From contig NZ_WKKW01000001.1 of assembly GCF_009683175.1 (NCBI RefSeq), positions 620,001 through 684,000 of the forward strand: a stretch of 64,000 bases of DNA, given 5' to 3'. The position numbers and the translations under genes are program-made. The stretch is from Bifidobacterium asteroides. Lineage in GTDB: Bacteria; Actinomycetota; Actinomycetes; Actinomycetales; Bifidobacteriaceae. Shown here piece by piece: positions 9,353 to 19,595 of the stretch (positions within the stretch are counted from its first letter, which is position 1; each line of letters opens with the position of its first letter). The notes under the pieces were generated by a model that saw only the letters and a list, made by a program, of their open reading frames with translations, searched no databases and was not told the origin of the DNA.

Positions 9353-9382
9353 AGTTTAGCCTAAAGGGTGGATTGAGTCCAA
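9353..9382 (-). promoter_or_regulatory. Candidate sigma-70-type promoter for tRNA-Trp-secE-nusG
   Basis: On the minus strand TTGGAC (9382-9377) and TAAACT (9358-9353) are separated by 18 bp. The -10 lies 53 bp upstream of the tRNA 5' end. The match is good for the -10 and only partial for the -35. Confidence 0.45.
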
Positions 9383-9419
9383 CCGTGTTGCCCCGATAGC
9401 ATTTTGCCCGGGAGCCGGA

Positions 9420-10634
9420 TCAGACGCTGACCCATTCCCCAAGTCGCCGCATGCCCTCGGCCAGGTCGTCGTCGGCCAGCGCGTAGGAGAAGCGCAGGCA
9501 GCCGGGCGCGCCAAAGGCCTCACCAGGCACGGCCGCCACCTGGATCTGCTCCAGGATGACCTCGGCCAGCTCGCCCGAGGTGGCGCAGACCGTGCCCTGC
9601 GGACCCACTGGCCGATTCAACAGACCGGTCACGTCGGCAAAGGCGTAGAAAGCGCCCAGGGGTTCAGGGCAGGTCACCCCCTCCATGGCATTCAGGGCAT
9701 CCACGATGGCCCGTCGACGCAGTGCGAAGGCCGACCGCATGGCCTCAACGTCCTCCAGACCGCCGGTCAGGGCAGCCAGAGCCGCCTGCTGGGAGACGTT
9801 AGCCACGTTGGAGGTCATATGCCCCTGAAGCTTGGCGGCCGCCTGGGCCACCGGCAGCGGTGCGACCAGCCAGCCCACCCGCCAGCCGGTCATGGCATAG
9901 GTCTTGGCCACACCGTTGACCACAATCAGCTGATCGCGCACCTGGGGTACCAGAGCGCCCGGATAGGGGGTGTGCGCCCCCTGGTAGGTCAGGTGTTCAT
10001 AGATCTCGTCGCTGATCACCCAGATCTGGTGCTCCACAGCCCAGCGGCCCACGGCTGCCACCAGGTCGTCGTCCCAGACCGTCCCGGTTGGGTTGGCAGG
10101 CACGTTGAGAACAATGGCACGGGTGCGCTCGGTTCGGGCCGCCTCCAGTTGCTCCAGCCTGGGGATATAGCCCTGATCGGCTCCGCTGAGCACCGGGACC
10201 GGCCGACCGCCAGCCAGCAGAACCATCTGGGGATAGCTGGTCCAGTATGGTGCTGGAATGATGACCTCATCGCCGGGATTCAAAAGAATCTGGAAGGTTT
10301 CGTAGACGGCCTGCTTGCCGCCGTTGGTGACCACCACCTGATCCGGATCGATCCGGTAGCCCGAGTCACGCAGGGTCTTGTCGGCGATGGCCTGCTTCAG
10401 CTGGGGCAGACCCGCCGTAGGCGTATAGCGGTGGTTGCGCGGATCCAGACAGGCGCGGGCCGCAGCCTGAACGATGTGGTCAGGAGTGGGGAAGTTGGGT
10501 TCGCCGGCACCGAAGCTGATCACATTCATGCCTTGGGCCTTCATGGCCTTGGCTTTTGAATCCACGGCCAGAGTGGCACTGGGGGCCACCGCATCTATGC
10601 GTCTGCTCAGGGTCTGCCATTGCGCCATAGTCAT
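9420..10634 (-). CDS. aspC: Class I/II pyridoxal-phosphate aminotransferase (aspartate aminotransferase type)
   Basis: This 404-residue fold-type I enzyme would interconvert aspartate/glutamate and their 2-oxo acids in the cytosol. The visible active-site features are FGAGEPNFPTP near residue 41, NPTG at 181-184, ISDEIYEHL with the PLP-interacting Asp209, and NGVAKTYAMTGWRVGW with the Schiff-base Lys244. These follow prokaryotic type Ib aspartate aminotransferases. Substrate cannot be fixed from sequence alone, because related enzymes use alanine or aromatic amino acids. It lies downstream of obg-proB on the same strand. Confidence 0.88.
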   Translation of the reverse strand: MTMAQWQTLSRRIDAVAPSATLAVDSKAKAMKAQGMNVISFGAGEPNFPTPDHIVQAAARACLDPRNHRYTPTAGLPQLKQAIADKTLRDSGYRIDPDQVVVTNGGKQAVYETFQILLNPGDEVIIPAPYWTSYPQMVLLAGGRPVPVLSGADQGYIPRLEQLEAARTERTRAIVLNVPANPTGTVWDDDLVAAVGRWAVEHQIWVISDEIYEHLTYQGAHTPYPGALVPQVRDQLIVVNGVAKTYAMTGWRVGWLVAPLPVAQAAAKLQGHMTSNVANVSQQAALAALTGGLEDVEAMRSAFALRRRAIVDALNAMEGVTCPEPLGAFYAFADVTGLLNRPVGPQGTVCATSGELAEVILEQIQVAAVPGEAFGAPGCLRFSYALADDDLAEGMRRLGEWVSV

Positions 10635-10671
10635 ACTGTCATGCTACCGCCCAGCACCCCCAGGGCTGTGC

Positions 10672-11814
10672 TCAGACCAGGACCAGAGAGTCCCGATGCA
10701 CCAGCGGGTGGGCATAGTGGGCGCCCAGTCGGCTGCGGAGCTCCTTGGTGTTTAGGCCCAGCATGTCCTGGGCCTCCTCGGAGTCGTAGCCGGACAGGCC
10801 CTTGGCCACCTGGTGGCCAGACTCATCGTGGATCCAGACAGGATCGCCGGCCGAAAACTCACCCTGGACCGATCTGGCGCCAGCTGCCAGCAGGCTGGCT
10901 CGGCCGCCGCGCAGGGCTTTGACAGCCCCCTGATCCACCAGATAGCCACCCCGGGGACGGGAGGCGAACTTGATCCAGAGCCGATGCGAGGAGCCCCGCG
11001 GACGGATGGGGGCGAAGAGGGTGCCCACCCTGTCGCCGGCCAGGGCAGGGCCTGCAAGGTCGGCGCGGGTCAGAACCACGGGCATGCCGGAGGCCGCGGC
11101 AATCCGAGCCGCCTCCAGCTTGGTGGACATGCCCCCGGTCCCCAGCCCGGAGACGGACCCCTGGGCATCCACCTGGTCCATGATGGCCGCTACATCGGGC
11201 ACGAAGCCGATCTTGCGCGCCCCTGGCCTGGATGGGGGCTCGGTGTAGAGGGCGTCCACATCAGTCAGCAGGACCAGGGCATCGGCGCTGACGATGTTGG
11301 CGATCAGGGCCGAAAGGTGGTCGTTGTCGCCGAAGCGGATCTCGTTGCTGGCCAGGGCATCGTTCTCGTTGAGGATGGGGATGACCCCCAGATCCAGCAG
11401 ACGGCAGAGGGTGCGCCGGGCGTTGCGGTACTGGACGGCATGGGTGGTGTCACGGGCGGTGATCAGAATCTGGCCCACCCGCAGACCATAGCGCGCGAAG
11501 GCGGTCTCGTACTGGGCCATGAGCAGACCCTGGCCCACCGAGGCCGTAGCCTGCTGGGTGGCCACGTCATCAGGTCGTTGGTCAAACCCCAGGGTGCCGA
11601 AACCTGCAGCAATGGCTCCGGAGGTGACCAGGACCAGGCGAGCACCATTGACGGCCGCAGAGGCCAGGGCGCCCACCAGCGAACGCAGGCGGCCAAGGTC
11701 CAAGTGCCCGTGAGAATCAGTCAGGGAGCTGGAACCTACCTTGACCACCATGGTGCGGGCCTGGGCCACCCGGGAACGGACCGCGGCCTCGTCGGATCCC
11801 TCCCCTCCGGTCAT
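10672..11814 (-). CDS. proB: Glutamate 5-kinase
   Basis: This 380-residue enzyme performs the first step of proline synthesis, phosphorylating glutamate. It has an amino-acid-kinase domain ([52 protein letters not shown]). A C-terminal PUA domain follows ([25 protein letters not shown]). The ATG overlaps the last bases of obg (ATGA), so translation is coupled. The proA partner is not in the window. Confidence 0.96.
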   Translation of the reverse strand: MTGGEGSDEAAVRSRVAQARTMVVKVGSSSLTDSHGHLDLGRLRSLVGALASAAVNGARLVLVTSGAIAAGFGTLGFDQRPDDVATQQATASVGQGLLMAQYETAFARYGLRVGQILITARDTTHAVQYRNARRTLCRLLDLGVIPILNENDALASNEIRFGDNDHLSALIANIVSADALVLLTDVDALYTEPPSRPGARKIGFVPDVAAIMDQVDAQGSVSGLGTGGMSTKLEAARIAAASGMPVVLTRADLAGPALAGDRVGTLFAPIRPRGSSHRLWIKFASRPRGGYLVDQGAVKALRGGRASLLAAGARSVQGEFSAGDPVWIHDESGHQVAKGLSGYDSEEAQDMLGLNTKELRSRLGAHYAHPLVHRDSLVLV

Positions 11815-13490
11815 TGCCCAGCCTCCTCCGAACTGGCAGCATCCGTATCCCCGCGCCCCAGCAGACCCTGCCTGTCGTGGGGATCGTCGTCCACGGAGGG
11901 GTCGGCCCAGTGCCCCTGGCGCCGCTCCTGCTCCATGACCTGACGAACCGCCTGCCGGGCGTCCATCATCTGGTGGTACTGGCGGCGGCGTTCACTGTTG
12001 GTGCGGCGGCGGTTGAGCCCCTGGCTCTCCTCCAGACGCAGGTCACGGCCCCGGGCTACCTGGGGGGTGCCGTCCAGCATTTCAGCGCCGGCCGCCACGC
12101 TTGGATCCCAGTCGAAGGCCACAGCATCGTCGCCAGGACCGATGCGGACCTCGTCACCAGGTCTGGCGCCGGCCTTGCGCAAGGCATCCTCCACGCCCAT
12201 CCGAGCCAGGCAGTCGGCCAGATAGCCCACGGCCTCCTCGTTGTCGAAGTTGGTCTGGCGAACCCAGCGCTCGGGCTTGGCTCCGCGGACCCTGAACCAG
12301 GTCTGTCCGGACCGGGTCTGATGCCGCTCAAGGGTGAAGTCCCCGGACTGGTCGGCATTCCTGCGCCGACGCTCCAGGGGGCGGATGACCACACGCTCCT
12401 CCTGCCTGGCCTCCTGCTGCTCCTGCAGCTGCCTGCGCAGGCGGTCCACCAGATCGGCCAGGTAGTAGCCCAGCTCCTTGAGCCCCTGATGCGAGGCCGT
12501 GGAGACTATGAAGACTTTGAGGCCCAGGGCCTCAAAGTCGGGACGGACGAATTCGGCCAGTTCACGGGCCTCCGGCAGGTCGGCCTTGTTGAGGATGATC
12601 ACCCTGGGCCGCTCGGCCATGGGGATGACCCCCAGCGGAAGTTCCAGGCGGTCGGCATAGCGGGAAAGCTCCTCCTCCAGGGCCCGATAGTCGCTCATGG
12701 GGTCCCGGTCAGGCTCCAAGGTGGCGCAATCGATGACATGGGCGATGATCTCGGTGCGCTCGATGTGCCTCAGAAACTCCAGCCCAAGGCCTTTGCCCTG
12801 GGAGGCCCCCGGAATCAGCCCTGGCACATCGGCCATGGTGAAACGGCTCTCCCCTGCCTGGACCACGCCCAGGTTGGGTACCAGGGTAGTGAATGGGTAG
12901 TCGGCGATCTTGGGACGCGCCGCGCTCATGGCCGCCACCAGACTGGACTTGCCCGCGCTGGGGAAACCGACCAGGGCCACGTCGGCGATGGATTTGAGCT
13001 CCAGCACCAGGTCGCGCTCCTGCCCGGGGTCCCCAAGCAGTGCGAAGCCGGGAGCCCGCCTGGCCTTGGTGGCCAGGGAGCGGTTGCCCAGGCCGCCCAC
13101 GCCACCCTGGGCCGCCACGAACCGGTCCCCAACATGAGCCAGGTCGGCCAGACGCTCGCCCGGCTGCTTGCGCTCGCCTTGGCCTCCCTTGGCGGTGAAG
13201 ACCACAGTGCCCACAGGCACCGGCAGAATCAGATCCTGGCCACGGCTGCCGTCCTTGTCGCCGCCCAGACCCATGGTGCCCGATTCGGCCTGGCGGTGGG
13301 GCAGGAAGCGGTAGTCCAGCAGACTGGTGGCGTTGGCATCGGCCTGAAGAATGACCGAACCGCCCTGGCCGCCGTCGCCCCCATCGGGCCCGGCCAGGGG
13401 CTTGTACTTCTCGCGGCGGATGGAGGAAGCCCCATTGCCGCCGTCGCCACCCTTGACATGGACGGTGACCTGATCCACAAATGCACTCAT
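11811..13490 (-). CDS. obg: Obg-family GTPase (ribosome assembly)
   Basis: This 559-residue GTPase supports large-subunit assembly and stress control. The glycine-rich Obg fold covers residues 1-160 ([16 protein letters not shown]). The G1 P-loop GFPSAGKSS starts at 175, the G3 region [10 protein letters not shown] is at 221-230 and the G4 NKAD motif follows. An OCT domain (about 385-455) is followed by ~100 polar residues rich in Arg, Gln, Asp and Ser. That tail makes it longer than the ~430-480 residues usual in other phyla. It is followed by proB and preceded by the rpmA terminator. Confidence 0.97.
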   Translation of the reverse strand: MSAFVDQVTVHVKGGDGGNGASSIRREKYKPLAGPDGGDGGQGGSVILQADANATSLLDYRFLPHRQAESGTMGLGGDKDGSRGQDLILPVPVGTVVFTAKGGQGERKQPGERLADLAHVGDRFVAAQGGVGGLGNRSLATKARRAPGFALLGDPGQERDLVLELKSIADVALVGFPSAGKSSLVAAMSAARPKIADYPFTTLVPNLGVVQAGESRFTMADVPGLIPGASQGKGLGLEFLRHIERTEIIAHVIDCATLEPDRDPMSDYRALEEELSRYADRLELPLGVIPMAERPRVIILNKADLPEARELAEFVRPDFEALGLKVFIVSTASHQGLKELGYYLADLVDRLRRQLQEQQEARQEERVVIRPLERRRRNADQSGDFTLERHQTRSGQTWFRVRGAKPERWVRQTNFDNEEAVGYLADCLARMGVEDALRKAGARPGDEVRIGPGDDAVAFDWDPSVAAGAEMLDGTPQVARGRDLRLEESQGLNRRRTNSERRRQYHQMMDARQAVRQVMEQERRQGHWADPSVDDDPHDRQGLLGRGDTDAASSEEAGQ

Positions 13491-13567
13491 AGGGGCCCAT
13501 GGTACTCAATCCGGCCTGACATGCGGCCCCTGAGAGCTGAATGCCCGGCATCTTCATACATATATGC

Positions 13568-13599
13568 AAAAAGGCCACCCCATGACAGGGATGGCCTTT
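13568..13599 (-). terminator. Rho-independent terminator after rpmA
   Basis: On the minus strand, AAAGGCCATCCC pairs with GGGTGGCCT across a short loop and is followed by a run of five T. It separates the rplU-rpmA unit from obg. Confidence 0.85.
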
Positions 13600-13621
13600 G
13601 GCCGATGCCGATAAAGGGCAA

Positions 13622-13873
13622 TCAGGCGGTAAGCACGTCAACGACCTTGCGGTCACGCCGGTTGGCGAACCGAACGGTGCCGTCCGTCAGAGCGAAGAGG
13701 GTGTGGTCCTTGCCCAGGCCGACATTCTGGCCGGGATGGAACTTGGTGCCACGCTGGCGAACGATGATGTTGCCGGCCACTACAGCCTCGCCGCCGAACT
13801 TCTTGACGCCCAGGTACTGTGCATTCGAATCGCGCCCGTTGCGTGAGCTGGACGCGCCCTTCTTATGTGCCAT
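13622..13873 (-). CDS. rpmA: 50S ribosomal protein L27
   Basis: This 83-residue L27 lies near the peptidyl-transferase centre. It begins [19 protein letters not shown] and contains the conserved LGVKKFGGE and [15 protein letters not shown] segments. There is no N-terminal cleavage extension of the kind seen in Firmicutes. It follows rplU by 32 nt, as in most bacteria. Confidence 0.98.
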   Translation of the reverse strand: MAHKKGASSSRNGRDSNAQYLGVKKFGGEAVVAGNIIVRQRGTKFHPGQNVGLGKDHTLFALTDGTVRFANRRDRKVVDVLTA

Positions 13874-13905
13874 GTCTGGTTCCTTTCCTACCTCGACCTA
13901 GGCCC

Positions 13906-14214
13906 TCAGGCGATGGCCGTGATCTTGACCACGGTCTGCTTCTGGCGGTGGCCCTTGCGGCGCGCCACGCCGGTCTTGTTCTTGAACTTCTGGATGTTGA
14001 TCTTGGGGCCCTTGGCCTCGTCATCCACGACCTCGCCCTTGACGGAGATCTTGGCCAGATCCTTGGCGGCCATGGTCACCTTGGATCCATCGACGACCAG
14101 CGCGACCGGAAACTCGACCGACTCGCCCTTCCTGGCAGCCAGACGGTTGACCGTGATCTGGTCACCGACCTCGACCTTCTCCTGATGGCCTCCGGCCTTC
14201 ACAATCGCGTACAT
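13906..14214 (-). CDS. rplU: 50S ribosomal protein L21
   Basis: This 102-residue L21 starts [20 protein letters not shown] and ends with a basic tail ([20 protein letters not shown]). The ATG at 14214 is chosen. An in-frame upstream extension to 14322 is incompatible with the family length and overlaps the promoter. First gene of the rplU-rpmA unit. Confidence 0.98.
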   Translation of the reverse strand: MYAIVKAGGHQEKVEVGDQITVNRLAARKGESVEFPVALVVDGSKVTMAAKDLAKISVKGEVVDDEAKGPKINIQKFKNKTGVARRKGHRQKQTVVKITAIA

Positions 14215-14305
14215 AGCCCTACCTTGCCTGTTGTCCAAAGCTGTATGCGCCCGGCATCCGAGTCCTGCCATGCGATTGACGGACCCGTCCAGACACCAGC
14301 TAACC

Positions 14306-14335
14306 AGTATAGAAGCAAACACACCGCGTCGTCAA
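14306..14335 (-). promoter_or_regulatory. Strong sigma-70-type promoter for rplU-rpmA
   Basis: On the minus strand TTGACG (14335-14330) and TATACT (14311-14306) each match the consensus at 5 of 6 positions, with an 18-bp spacer. The -10 is ~92 nt upstream of the rplU start, leaving a leader of about 85 nt. Confidence 0.7.
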
Positions 14336-14369
14336 ATGTGCCTGCCCCGCCGACAAAACGAGATTAAGT

Positions 14370-17018
14370 TTATGACTCCTTGGCGACATCCGCCGTCTCA
14401 GCCTGGGCATCGTCCTCGTCCGATGCCGCCTGGGCCGCCGCAGCGATCCTGGCCAGCTTGGCCTTGACTGCAGGTGTCGAGCCGGTGGACAAGGTCTCCT
14501 TGGCAGAGGAGCCATGCCCATGCTTGTTGGTCTTGACGAAGGGGTCGCCGCCCTTGACCGCGTACGGATCGGCGTAGGAGGCGGAGATGGTCGGCTTGTC
14601 GTGGAGGATGAAGCCTCGGCCATGGCAGGTGGGGCACTCCTCGGAGAAGGCCTCGACCAGACCCTGGCCCACCCGCTTGCGGGTCATCTGCACCAGGCCC
14701 AGTGAGGTGACCTCGGCCACCTGGTGCTTGGTGCGGTCCCGGGCCAGGCACTCCACCAAGCGGCGCAGGACCAGGTCGCGGTTGGCGGGCATGACCATAT
14801 CCACATAGTCGATCATGATCATGCCGCCGATGTCGCGCAGACGCAGCTGCCTGGCGATCTCCTCGGAGGCCTCCAGGTTGCAGCGGGTCACCGTCTCCTC
14901 CAGGGACTTGCCCTTGCCTATGAAGCGGCCCGTGTTCACATCGATGGTGGTCATGGCCTCGGTGCGGTCGATGACCAGGGAGCCACCGGAGGGCAGGTAG
15001 ACCTGGCGCTCCATACCCTTGCGCAGCTGGCTGTCGATGCTCCAGCGGTCGAAGACATCCTTGCCCTGGTGTTCGGCCGGATCCCAGTGCTCAAGCTTCT
15101 CCTCCAGGTCGGGTGCCATGGTCTCCAAGTAGTTGCGGACCCTCTCGTAGACCCCCTCGCCCTGGACCACCAGCTTGGCGAAGTCGTCGTTGAAGATGTC
15201 GCGGACCACGCGGATGGCCACGTCCGGCTCGCCCTGCAGAAGCTTGGGGCGCTTGCCGTGCAGGAACTCCTTGCGCTTGTCCTCGATCTTGCTCCACTGA
15301 CGTTGCAGGTTCTCCAGGTCCTTGGTCAGGGCCTCCTCGCTGGCCCCCTCGGCCGCGGTTCGGATGATGACGCCCATGTCCTTGGGGGCCACCCTGGAGA
15401 CGATGCTCTTGAGGCGGGAACGCTCATGGTCGGGCAGCTTGCGGCTGACACCCGTCATGCCGCCCGAGGGGACCAGGACCAGGAAACGGCCGGCCAGCGT
15501 GACCTGCGAGGTCAGGCGGGCGCCCTTGTGGCCGATGGGATCCTTGGTGACCTGGACCAGCACGGGATCGCCGGATTTGAAGGCCAGTTCGATCCGGCGA
15601 GGCTGGCCCTCCAGACGGGTGGAGTCCCAGTTGACCTCGCCGGCGTAGAGCACGCCGTTGCGGGCCTGGCCTATGTCCACGAAGGCGGCCTCCATACTGG
15701 GAAGGACGTTCTGGACCCGGCCCAGGTAGATGTTGCCGACAGTGGAGACCTCCTGGATGTCGGAGACGTAGTGCTCGACCAGGATGTCGTCCTCGATGAC
15801 CGAGATCTGGGTGTGGTGCTCCTTCTCGCGCACCACCATCAGACGGTTGACGTTTTCGCGGCGGGCAAGGAAGTCCTGCTCGACCAGCTGGGACTGGCGG
15901 GAACGCTCGCGGCGGTTGTCCCGTCGGCGCTGCTTCTTGGCCTCCAGGCGGGTGGAGCCCTCCACGTCGGTGATCTCGTCAATATATTGCTGCTTGCGCG
16001 AACGGCGGGTGCCGGACTCCTCTGACTCGCCCTCAGCGGACTTGGAACCCCTGCGACGACGGCGACGACGGGTCAGCGGGGCCTCATCCTCGTCATCCTT
16101 GTCCTTCTCCTGCCCGCGACGGCGACGACGAGTGGAAACGGGCTTCTCAGAGTCCTCATCCTCGCTCTTGGCGCGGCGACGACGACGGGTGCGGGTGCCG
16201 GACTCCTGCTGGGCCTCGTCCTGCTCCTGATCATCGTCGACCACGAAGGTGATGCCCTCGTGATCCAGATCCTCCTCGATGCGCTCCACCTCGTCGGCAG
16301 CCCTGCGCTCCTCGGCGTTGAGCCTTCGGGAACGGCGTGAGCCGCCCTCTGAAGTACTCCTGGACCTGTTCCGGCGGGAGGTCTTGGACGATTGCTCGGT
16401 ATCCTCATCCTCCTCATCCCGGTCCTCACGCTCATCCCGCTCAGGCCGGGAGGCTGGTATGACGGGCTCCTGGAAGAGCAGGGATGTCATGGGACGGGGA
16501 CGGGAGGCACGGGCGGCGCGCGAACCCTCATCCTGCTTTTCGGCCTTTCGGTCTGTCCTTTGGCTGCGGCCCGAAGTCAGAGCCTCCACAGCCTCGAGGG
16601 CACGTTCCTGGCGGTCCTGATCAGGTTCGCCCTCCTGGGCATGCTCCTCGGTGCGTCGACGGGCAGTAGTTCGGGTGCGACGACGAGTGGTCGCCCTGGC
16701 CGGCTTGGACTCGCTCCCATCCTCCTGGGCGCTCTGATCGGCCGCCTGATCCTCCTTGGGTTTGCGGGTGCGACGACGACGGGTGGCGGAGGACTTGGAC
16801 TCGTCGTCCTCCTCCTTGGCCTTGCGGGAGGCCTTGCGCTTCTCGGCCTCGACCTTCACAGGTACGTCGGCACCGGCGGCGCCGGCCACCCTGACCACAC
16901 GTCGTCCAGTACGACGACGGGTGCCGGAACTGGCAGTCTCCTCGACCTGTCGCTCCTGCCCATCACCGATGGTGGACCTATTATCCTGGGTATCCTCAGT
17001 ATTCGTTTTTTCGGGCAC
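14370..17018 (-). CDS. rne: Ribonuclease E/G
   Basis: This 882-residue endoribonuclease handles mRNA decay and rRNA processing. The first ~380 residues are low-complexity, alternating Glu/Asp/Lys tracts with repeated RRRRR blocks, and are likely an RNA- or protein-binding scaffold. The S1-like domain follows at about 405-490 (VGNIYLGRVQNVLPSMEAAF). Then come the catalytic DNase I-like region (DVNTGRFIGKG ~690, MIDYVDMV ~735) and the zinc-link CPTCHGRG (~793). A short polar tail ends the protein. The GTG at 17018 has AAGGAGC immediately upstream. A second in-frame GTG at 17075 has no Shine-Dalgarno, so the downstream one is preferred. Confidence 0.93.
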   Translation of the reverse strand: MPEKTNTEDTQDNRSTIGDGQERQVEETASSGTRRRTGRRVVRVAGAAGADVPVKVEAEKRKASRKAKEEDDESKSSATRRRRTRKPKEDQAADQSAQEDGSESKPARATTRRRTRTTARRRTEEHAQEGEPDQDRQERALEAVEALTSGRSQRTDRKAEKQDEGSRAARASRPRPMTSLLFQEPVIPASRPERDEREDRDEEDEDTEQSSKTSRRNRSRSTSEGGSRRSRRLNAEERRAADEVERIEEDLDHEGITFVVDDDQEQDEAQQESGTRTRRRRRAKSEDEDSEKPVSTRRRRRGQEKDKDDEDEAPLTRRRRRRRGSKSAEGESEESGTRRSRKQQYIDEITDVEGSTRLEAKKQRRRDNRRERSRQSQLVEQDFLARRENVNRLMVVREKEHHTQISVIEDDILVEHYVSDIQEVSTVGNIYLGRVQNVLPSMEAAFVDIGQARNGVLYAGEVNWDSTRLEGQPRRIELAFKSGDPVLVQVTKDPIGHKGARLTSQVTLAGRFLVLVPSGGMTGVSRKLPDHERSRLKSIVSRVAPKDMGVIIRTAAEGASEEALTKDLENLQRQWSKIEDKRKEFLHGKRPKLLQGEPDVAIRVVRDIFNDDFAKLVVQGEGVYERVRNYLETMAPDLEEKLEHWDPAEHQGKDVFDRWSIDSQLRKGMERQVYLPSGGSLVIDRTEAMTTIDVNTGRFIGKGKSLEETVTRCNLEASEEIARQLRLRDIGGMIMIDYVDMVMPANRDLVLRRLVECLARDRTKHQVAEVTSLGLVQMTRKRVGQGLVEAFSEECPTCHGRGFILHDKPTISASYADPYAVKGGDPFVKTNKHGHGSSAKETLSTGSTPAVKAKLARIAAAAQAASDEDDAQAETADVAKES

Positions 17019-17254
17019 AATGCTCCTTGCGGCACGCCGCCTCGCGCCGCTCTCACGGTTCCGATCCGTCCTCACGCTGCACTCTCACTGCAACCGCGCA
17101 CCTACGTACGCCCGATCGAAACGCCTTGGCAAAAAGTCTTCCTGACGCAGGCGGACACCGACGCCCACACGGATCACTGGGTCTCCGTCCGGGGGGATCA
17201 ACGCCTACGCTGCAAGTGGTCAGGCAGAACCACCGTCCTCTAGTATGACACAGA

Positions 17255-18484
17255 TCAGCGGCCTTCAGGTCCATTGAGCCACTCGACCAGTATTGCCTCC
17301 AGCCGGACCAGGTCATCCAGGGGCACCTGTTCGTCGGCCTTGTGGGCCAGCAGGGGGTTCCCTGCACCTAGGTTGACGGCTGGTAGGCCAAGGGCTGAAA
17401 AACGCGCCACATCGGTCCATCCCAGTTTGGCGCGAGGCTGCTGGCCTGTGGTCCGGGCGACCAGGTCCGCCAGCGAACGTGCCCAAGGCGAATCCAGGCC
17501 TGGACGAGCTGCGGGCGATTCGTCGCACATGCGTACCGAGAAACCCTGGAAGACCCCGCCCAAGGCCATATGCTCGCCATTGCCCAGCTCAGCGCCTGTC
17601 CCCTGACCCATCATCAGCTCCTTGGCCTGGGCCAGGCTCTTGTCGGGGGCGAACCGGTAGTTGACGTGCACCCGGCAGCGGTCTGGAATGACGTTGGTGC
17701 CCAGACCGCCCTCGATCATGGTGGCGTTGAGCCCCTCCCGGTAGTCCAGGCCATCCACCCTCACCGTAGCCGGACGGTACTGCTCCAGACGGTCCAGAAT
17801 GGGCGCGGCCGCGTGGATGGCATTGCTGCCCATCCAGGATCGGGCGGAGTGGGCCGCCGTACCGTGGGTGATCAGGTCGAATCGCATGGTTCCGTTACAG
17901 CCGGCCTCGATGGCGCAGTCGGTGGGCTCGCCGATGATGGCGAAATCCCCCTGCACCCAGTCGGGGTGGGCGGCCACCACCCGACCCAGCCCGTTCAGGT
18001 CGGCCTGGACCTCCTCATGATCGTAGAAGACGAAGGTCAGGTCATAGACCGGCTCCTGCAGGGTGAGCGCCAGATGAAGGAAGACGGCATCCGAGGCCTT
18101 CATATCGGCTGTGCCCCGGCCGTAGAGCACCCGGGATCCAGGGTGGGCGGCGGCCAGATCGGTACGAATGGCCGGGTCGCCGGGCTCCAGCCAGCGCGGG
18201 GGCAGGTTCCCATCCACGGGCACGGTGTCCAAATGCCCGGCAAGGACGATGCGGTGGGGACGACCCAGCTGGGTGGAGGCCACAACCGTGTCGCCCAGCC
18301 GACGGACCAAGAGGTCAGAGCGTGAGGACAGGGCCCTCTGGACGGCATCGGCCAAGGCGGTTTCCTGACCGCTGACCGAGGGCATGGCGGTCATGGACTC
18401 CAGTATCCTTGCCAGGGCCTGGGCAGGTTCAGCCCCCCGGACTCCGGCGAGAAGATCAATATCCGTCTGTGTGTTCTTGGCCAT
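17255..18484 (-). CDS. dapE: Succinyl-diaminopimelate desuccinylase
   Basis: This 409-residue M20-family zinc hydrolase removes succinate from N-succinyl-LL-diaminopimelate in the lysine/peptidoglycan branch. Metal-site residues are visible: His84 (LAGHLDTVPVDG), Asp127 (GRGTADMK), Glu157/Glu158 (YDHEEV) and Glu186 (IGEPTD). The dimerisation domain lies between about 200 and 310. The length fits actinobacterial DapE. The other lysine gene, lysA, is 5 kb downstream. Confidence 0.9.
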   Translation of the reverse strand: MAKNTQTDIDLLAGVRGAEPAQALARILESMTAMPSVSGQETALADAVQRALSSRSDLLVRRLGDTVVASTQLGRPHRIVLAGHLDTVPVDGNLPPRWLEPGDPAIRTDLAAAHPGSRVLYGRGTADMKASDAVFLHLALTLQEPVYDLTFVFYDHEEVQADLNGLGRVVAAHPDWVQGDFAIIGEPTDCAIEAGCNGTMRFDLITHGTAAHSARSWMGSNAIHAAAPILDRLEQYRPATVRVDGLDYREGLNATMIEGGLGTNVIPDRCRVHVNYRFAPDKSLAQAKELMMGQGTGAELGNGEHMALGGVFQGFSVRMCDESPAARPGLDSPWARSLADLVARTTGQQPRAKLGWTDVARFSALGLPAVNLGAGNPLLAHKADEQVPLDDLVRLEAILVEWLNGPEGR

Positions 18485-18628
18485 AGTGCCATGCTAGCGG
18501 GCCGAAGGAGCGCGGATGGACCTGCAGCCGCAAGCATGGGCTCCGGGTGGCACAATGGGGACGACGGAAGCGGTGGCACTCTGCCTGGGAGGCCGCCGCC
18601 CACCATGCGAGACGAGGAGGATGCCGGA

Positions 18629-19573
18629 GTGCCTGGACTGTTCAGTGCCATGGAAGGATTCTTCATCATCGGCGTGGTCATCGCCGTGGGCTATGTGGCC
18701 GCCCGCTTCCATGTAGGCGGTCCCACGGCCCAGCTGGTGCTCAACAAATACTCCTTCTTTGTGTCAACGCCCTGCCTGATGTTCGCCATCCTCTCCAAGC
18801 AGAAGCTGTCCGTCATCTTCCACCCCAGCATCATCGTGGCCTTCCTGTCGGCGGCGGCCGTGGGTCTGCTCTTCGTGGCCCTGAACGCGGCCAGCTTCCA
18901 CCTGCCGGCCGCCGAAGCCACCATCGGCGCTCTCGACTCCCTCTATTTGAACTCCAACAACATCGGGCTGCCCGTAGCCACCTATATTCTGGGCAATCCC
19001 ACACTGGTGGCACCCATCCTGGTCATGCAACAGGCCCTGTTCACCCCCATCGGACTGACCGTTCTGGACGCGACCACCTCCGGCAAGCTCTCGGTCAGGA
19101 CCATCCTCAAACAGCCTCTGAAGCAGCCCATCCTCATCGGCTCCATAGGCGGCATAGTGATATCGGCCATCAGCGCCCAGATCGGCCATTTCGTCATCCC
19201 CGACTTCATCTACAAGCCCATCGATATGATCGGACAGTCGGCCGTGCCCATGATCCTCATGGCCTTCGGCATGTCCCTACGGGGTTCGCGGCCCATGGGC
19301 CGGGGTACCGACCGCCGGGCCACCATAAGCGCGGTGATCCTGAAGAATCTGGTCATGCCCATAATCGCCTACCTGCTGGCCCGGTTCATGATGGGCTTCA
19401 GCGGAGCGGAGCTGTACGGGTGCGTGGTACTTGCAGCCCTGCCCACCGGCCAGAACGTCTACAACTACGCAGCCCGCTACGAGGTGGGAACCACCTTCGC
19501 CAGGGACGGCATCCTGCTGAGCACGATCAGCTCGCCTGTGGTCATCGCCCTGATCGCTCTGCTCCTGAGTTGA
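18629..19573 (+). CDS. AEC-family (auxin efflux carrier type) membrane transporter
   Basis: This is a ~314-residue polytopic transporter with about ten hydrophobic helices in two halves. Conserved points are NNIGLPVATYILGNP in the first half and AALPTGQNVYNYAARYEVG near the C-terminus. Bacterial AEC proteins export or exchange organic acids such as malate, so the substrate here is inference. The GTG at 18629 (GAGGAGG 8 nt upstream) gives an N-terminus that starts just before the first helix. An ATG at 18605 is the alternative. It is divergent from dapE. Confidence 0.8.
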   Translation: MPGLFSAMEGFFIIGVVIAVGYVAARFHVGGPTAQLVLNKYSFFVSTPCLMFAILSKQKLSVIFHPSIIVAFLSAAAVGLLFVALNAASFHLPAAEATIGALDSLYLNSNNIGLPVATYILGNPTLVAPILVMQQALFTPIGLTVLDATTSGKLSVRTILKQPLKQPILIGSIGGIVISAISAQIGHFVIPDFIYKPIDMIGQSAVPMILMAFGMSLRGSRPMGRGTDRRATISAVILKNLVMPIIAYLLARFMMGFSGAELYGCVVLAALPTGQNVYNYAARYEVGTTFARDGILLSTISSPVVIALIALLLS

Positions 19574-19595
19574 TGAGCCCGGACAGGCCTCCTGC

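Noticed and set aside
11814-13901. 695-codon open frame on the plus strand
   Set aside because: Antisense to obg and rpmA, with no protein-like features.
14724-16025. 433-codon open frame on the plus strand
   Set aside because: Antisense to the RNase E/G catalytic region.
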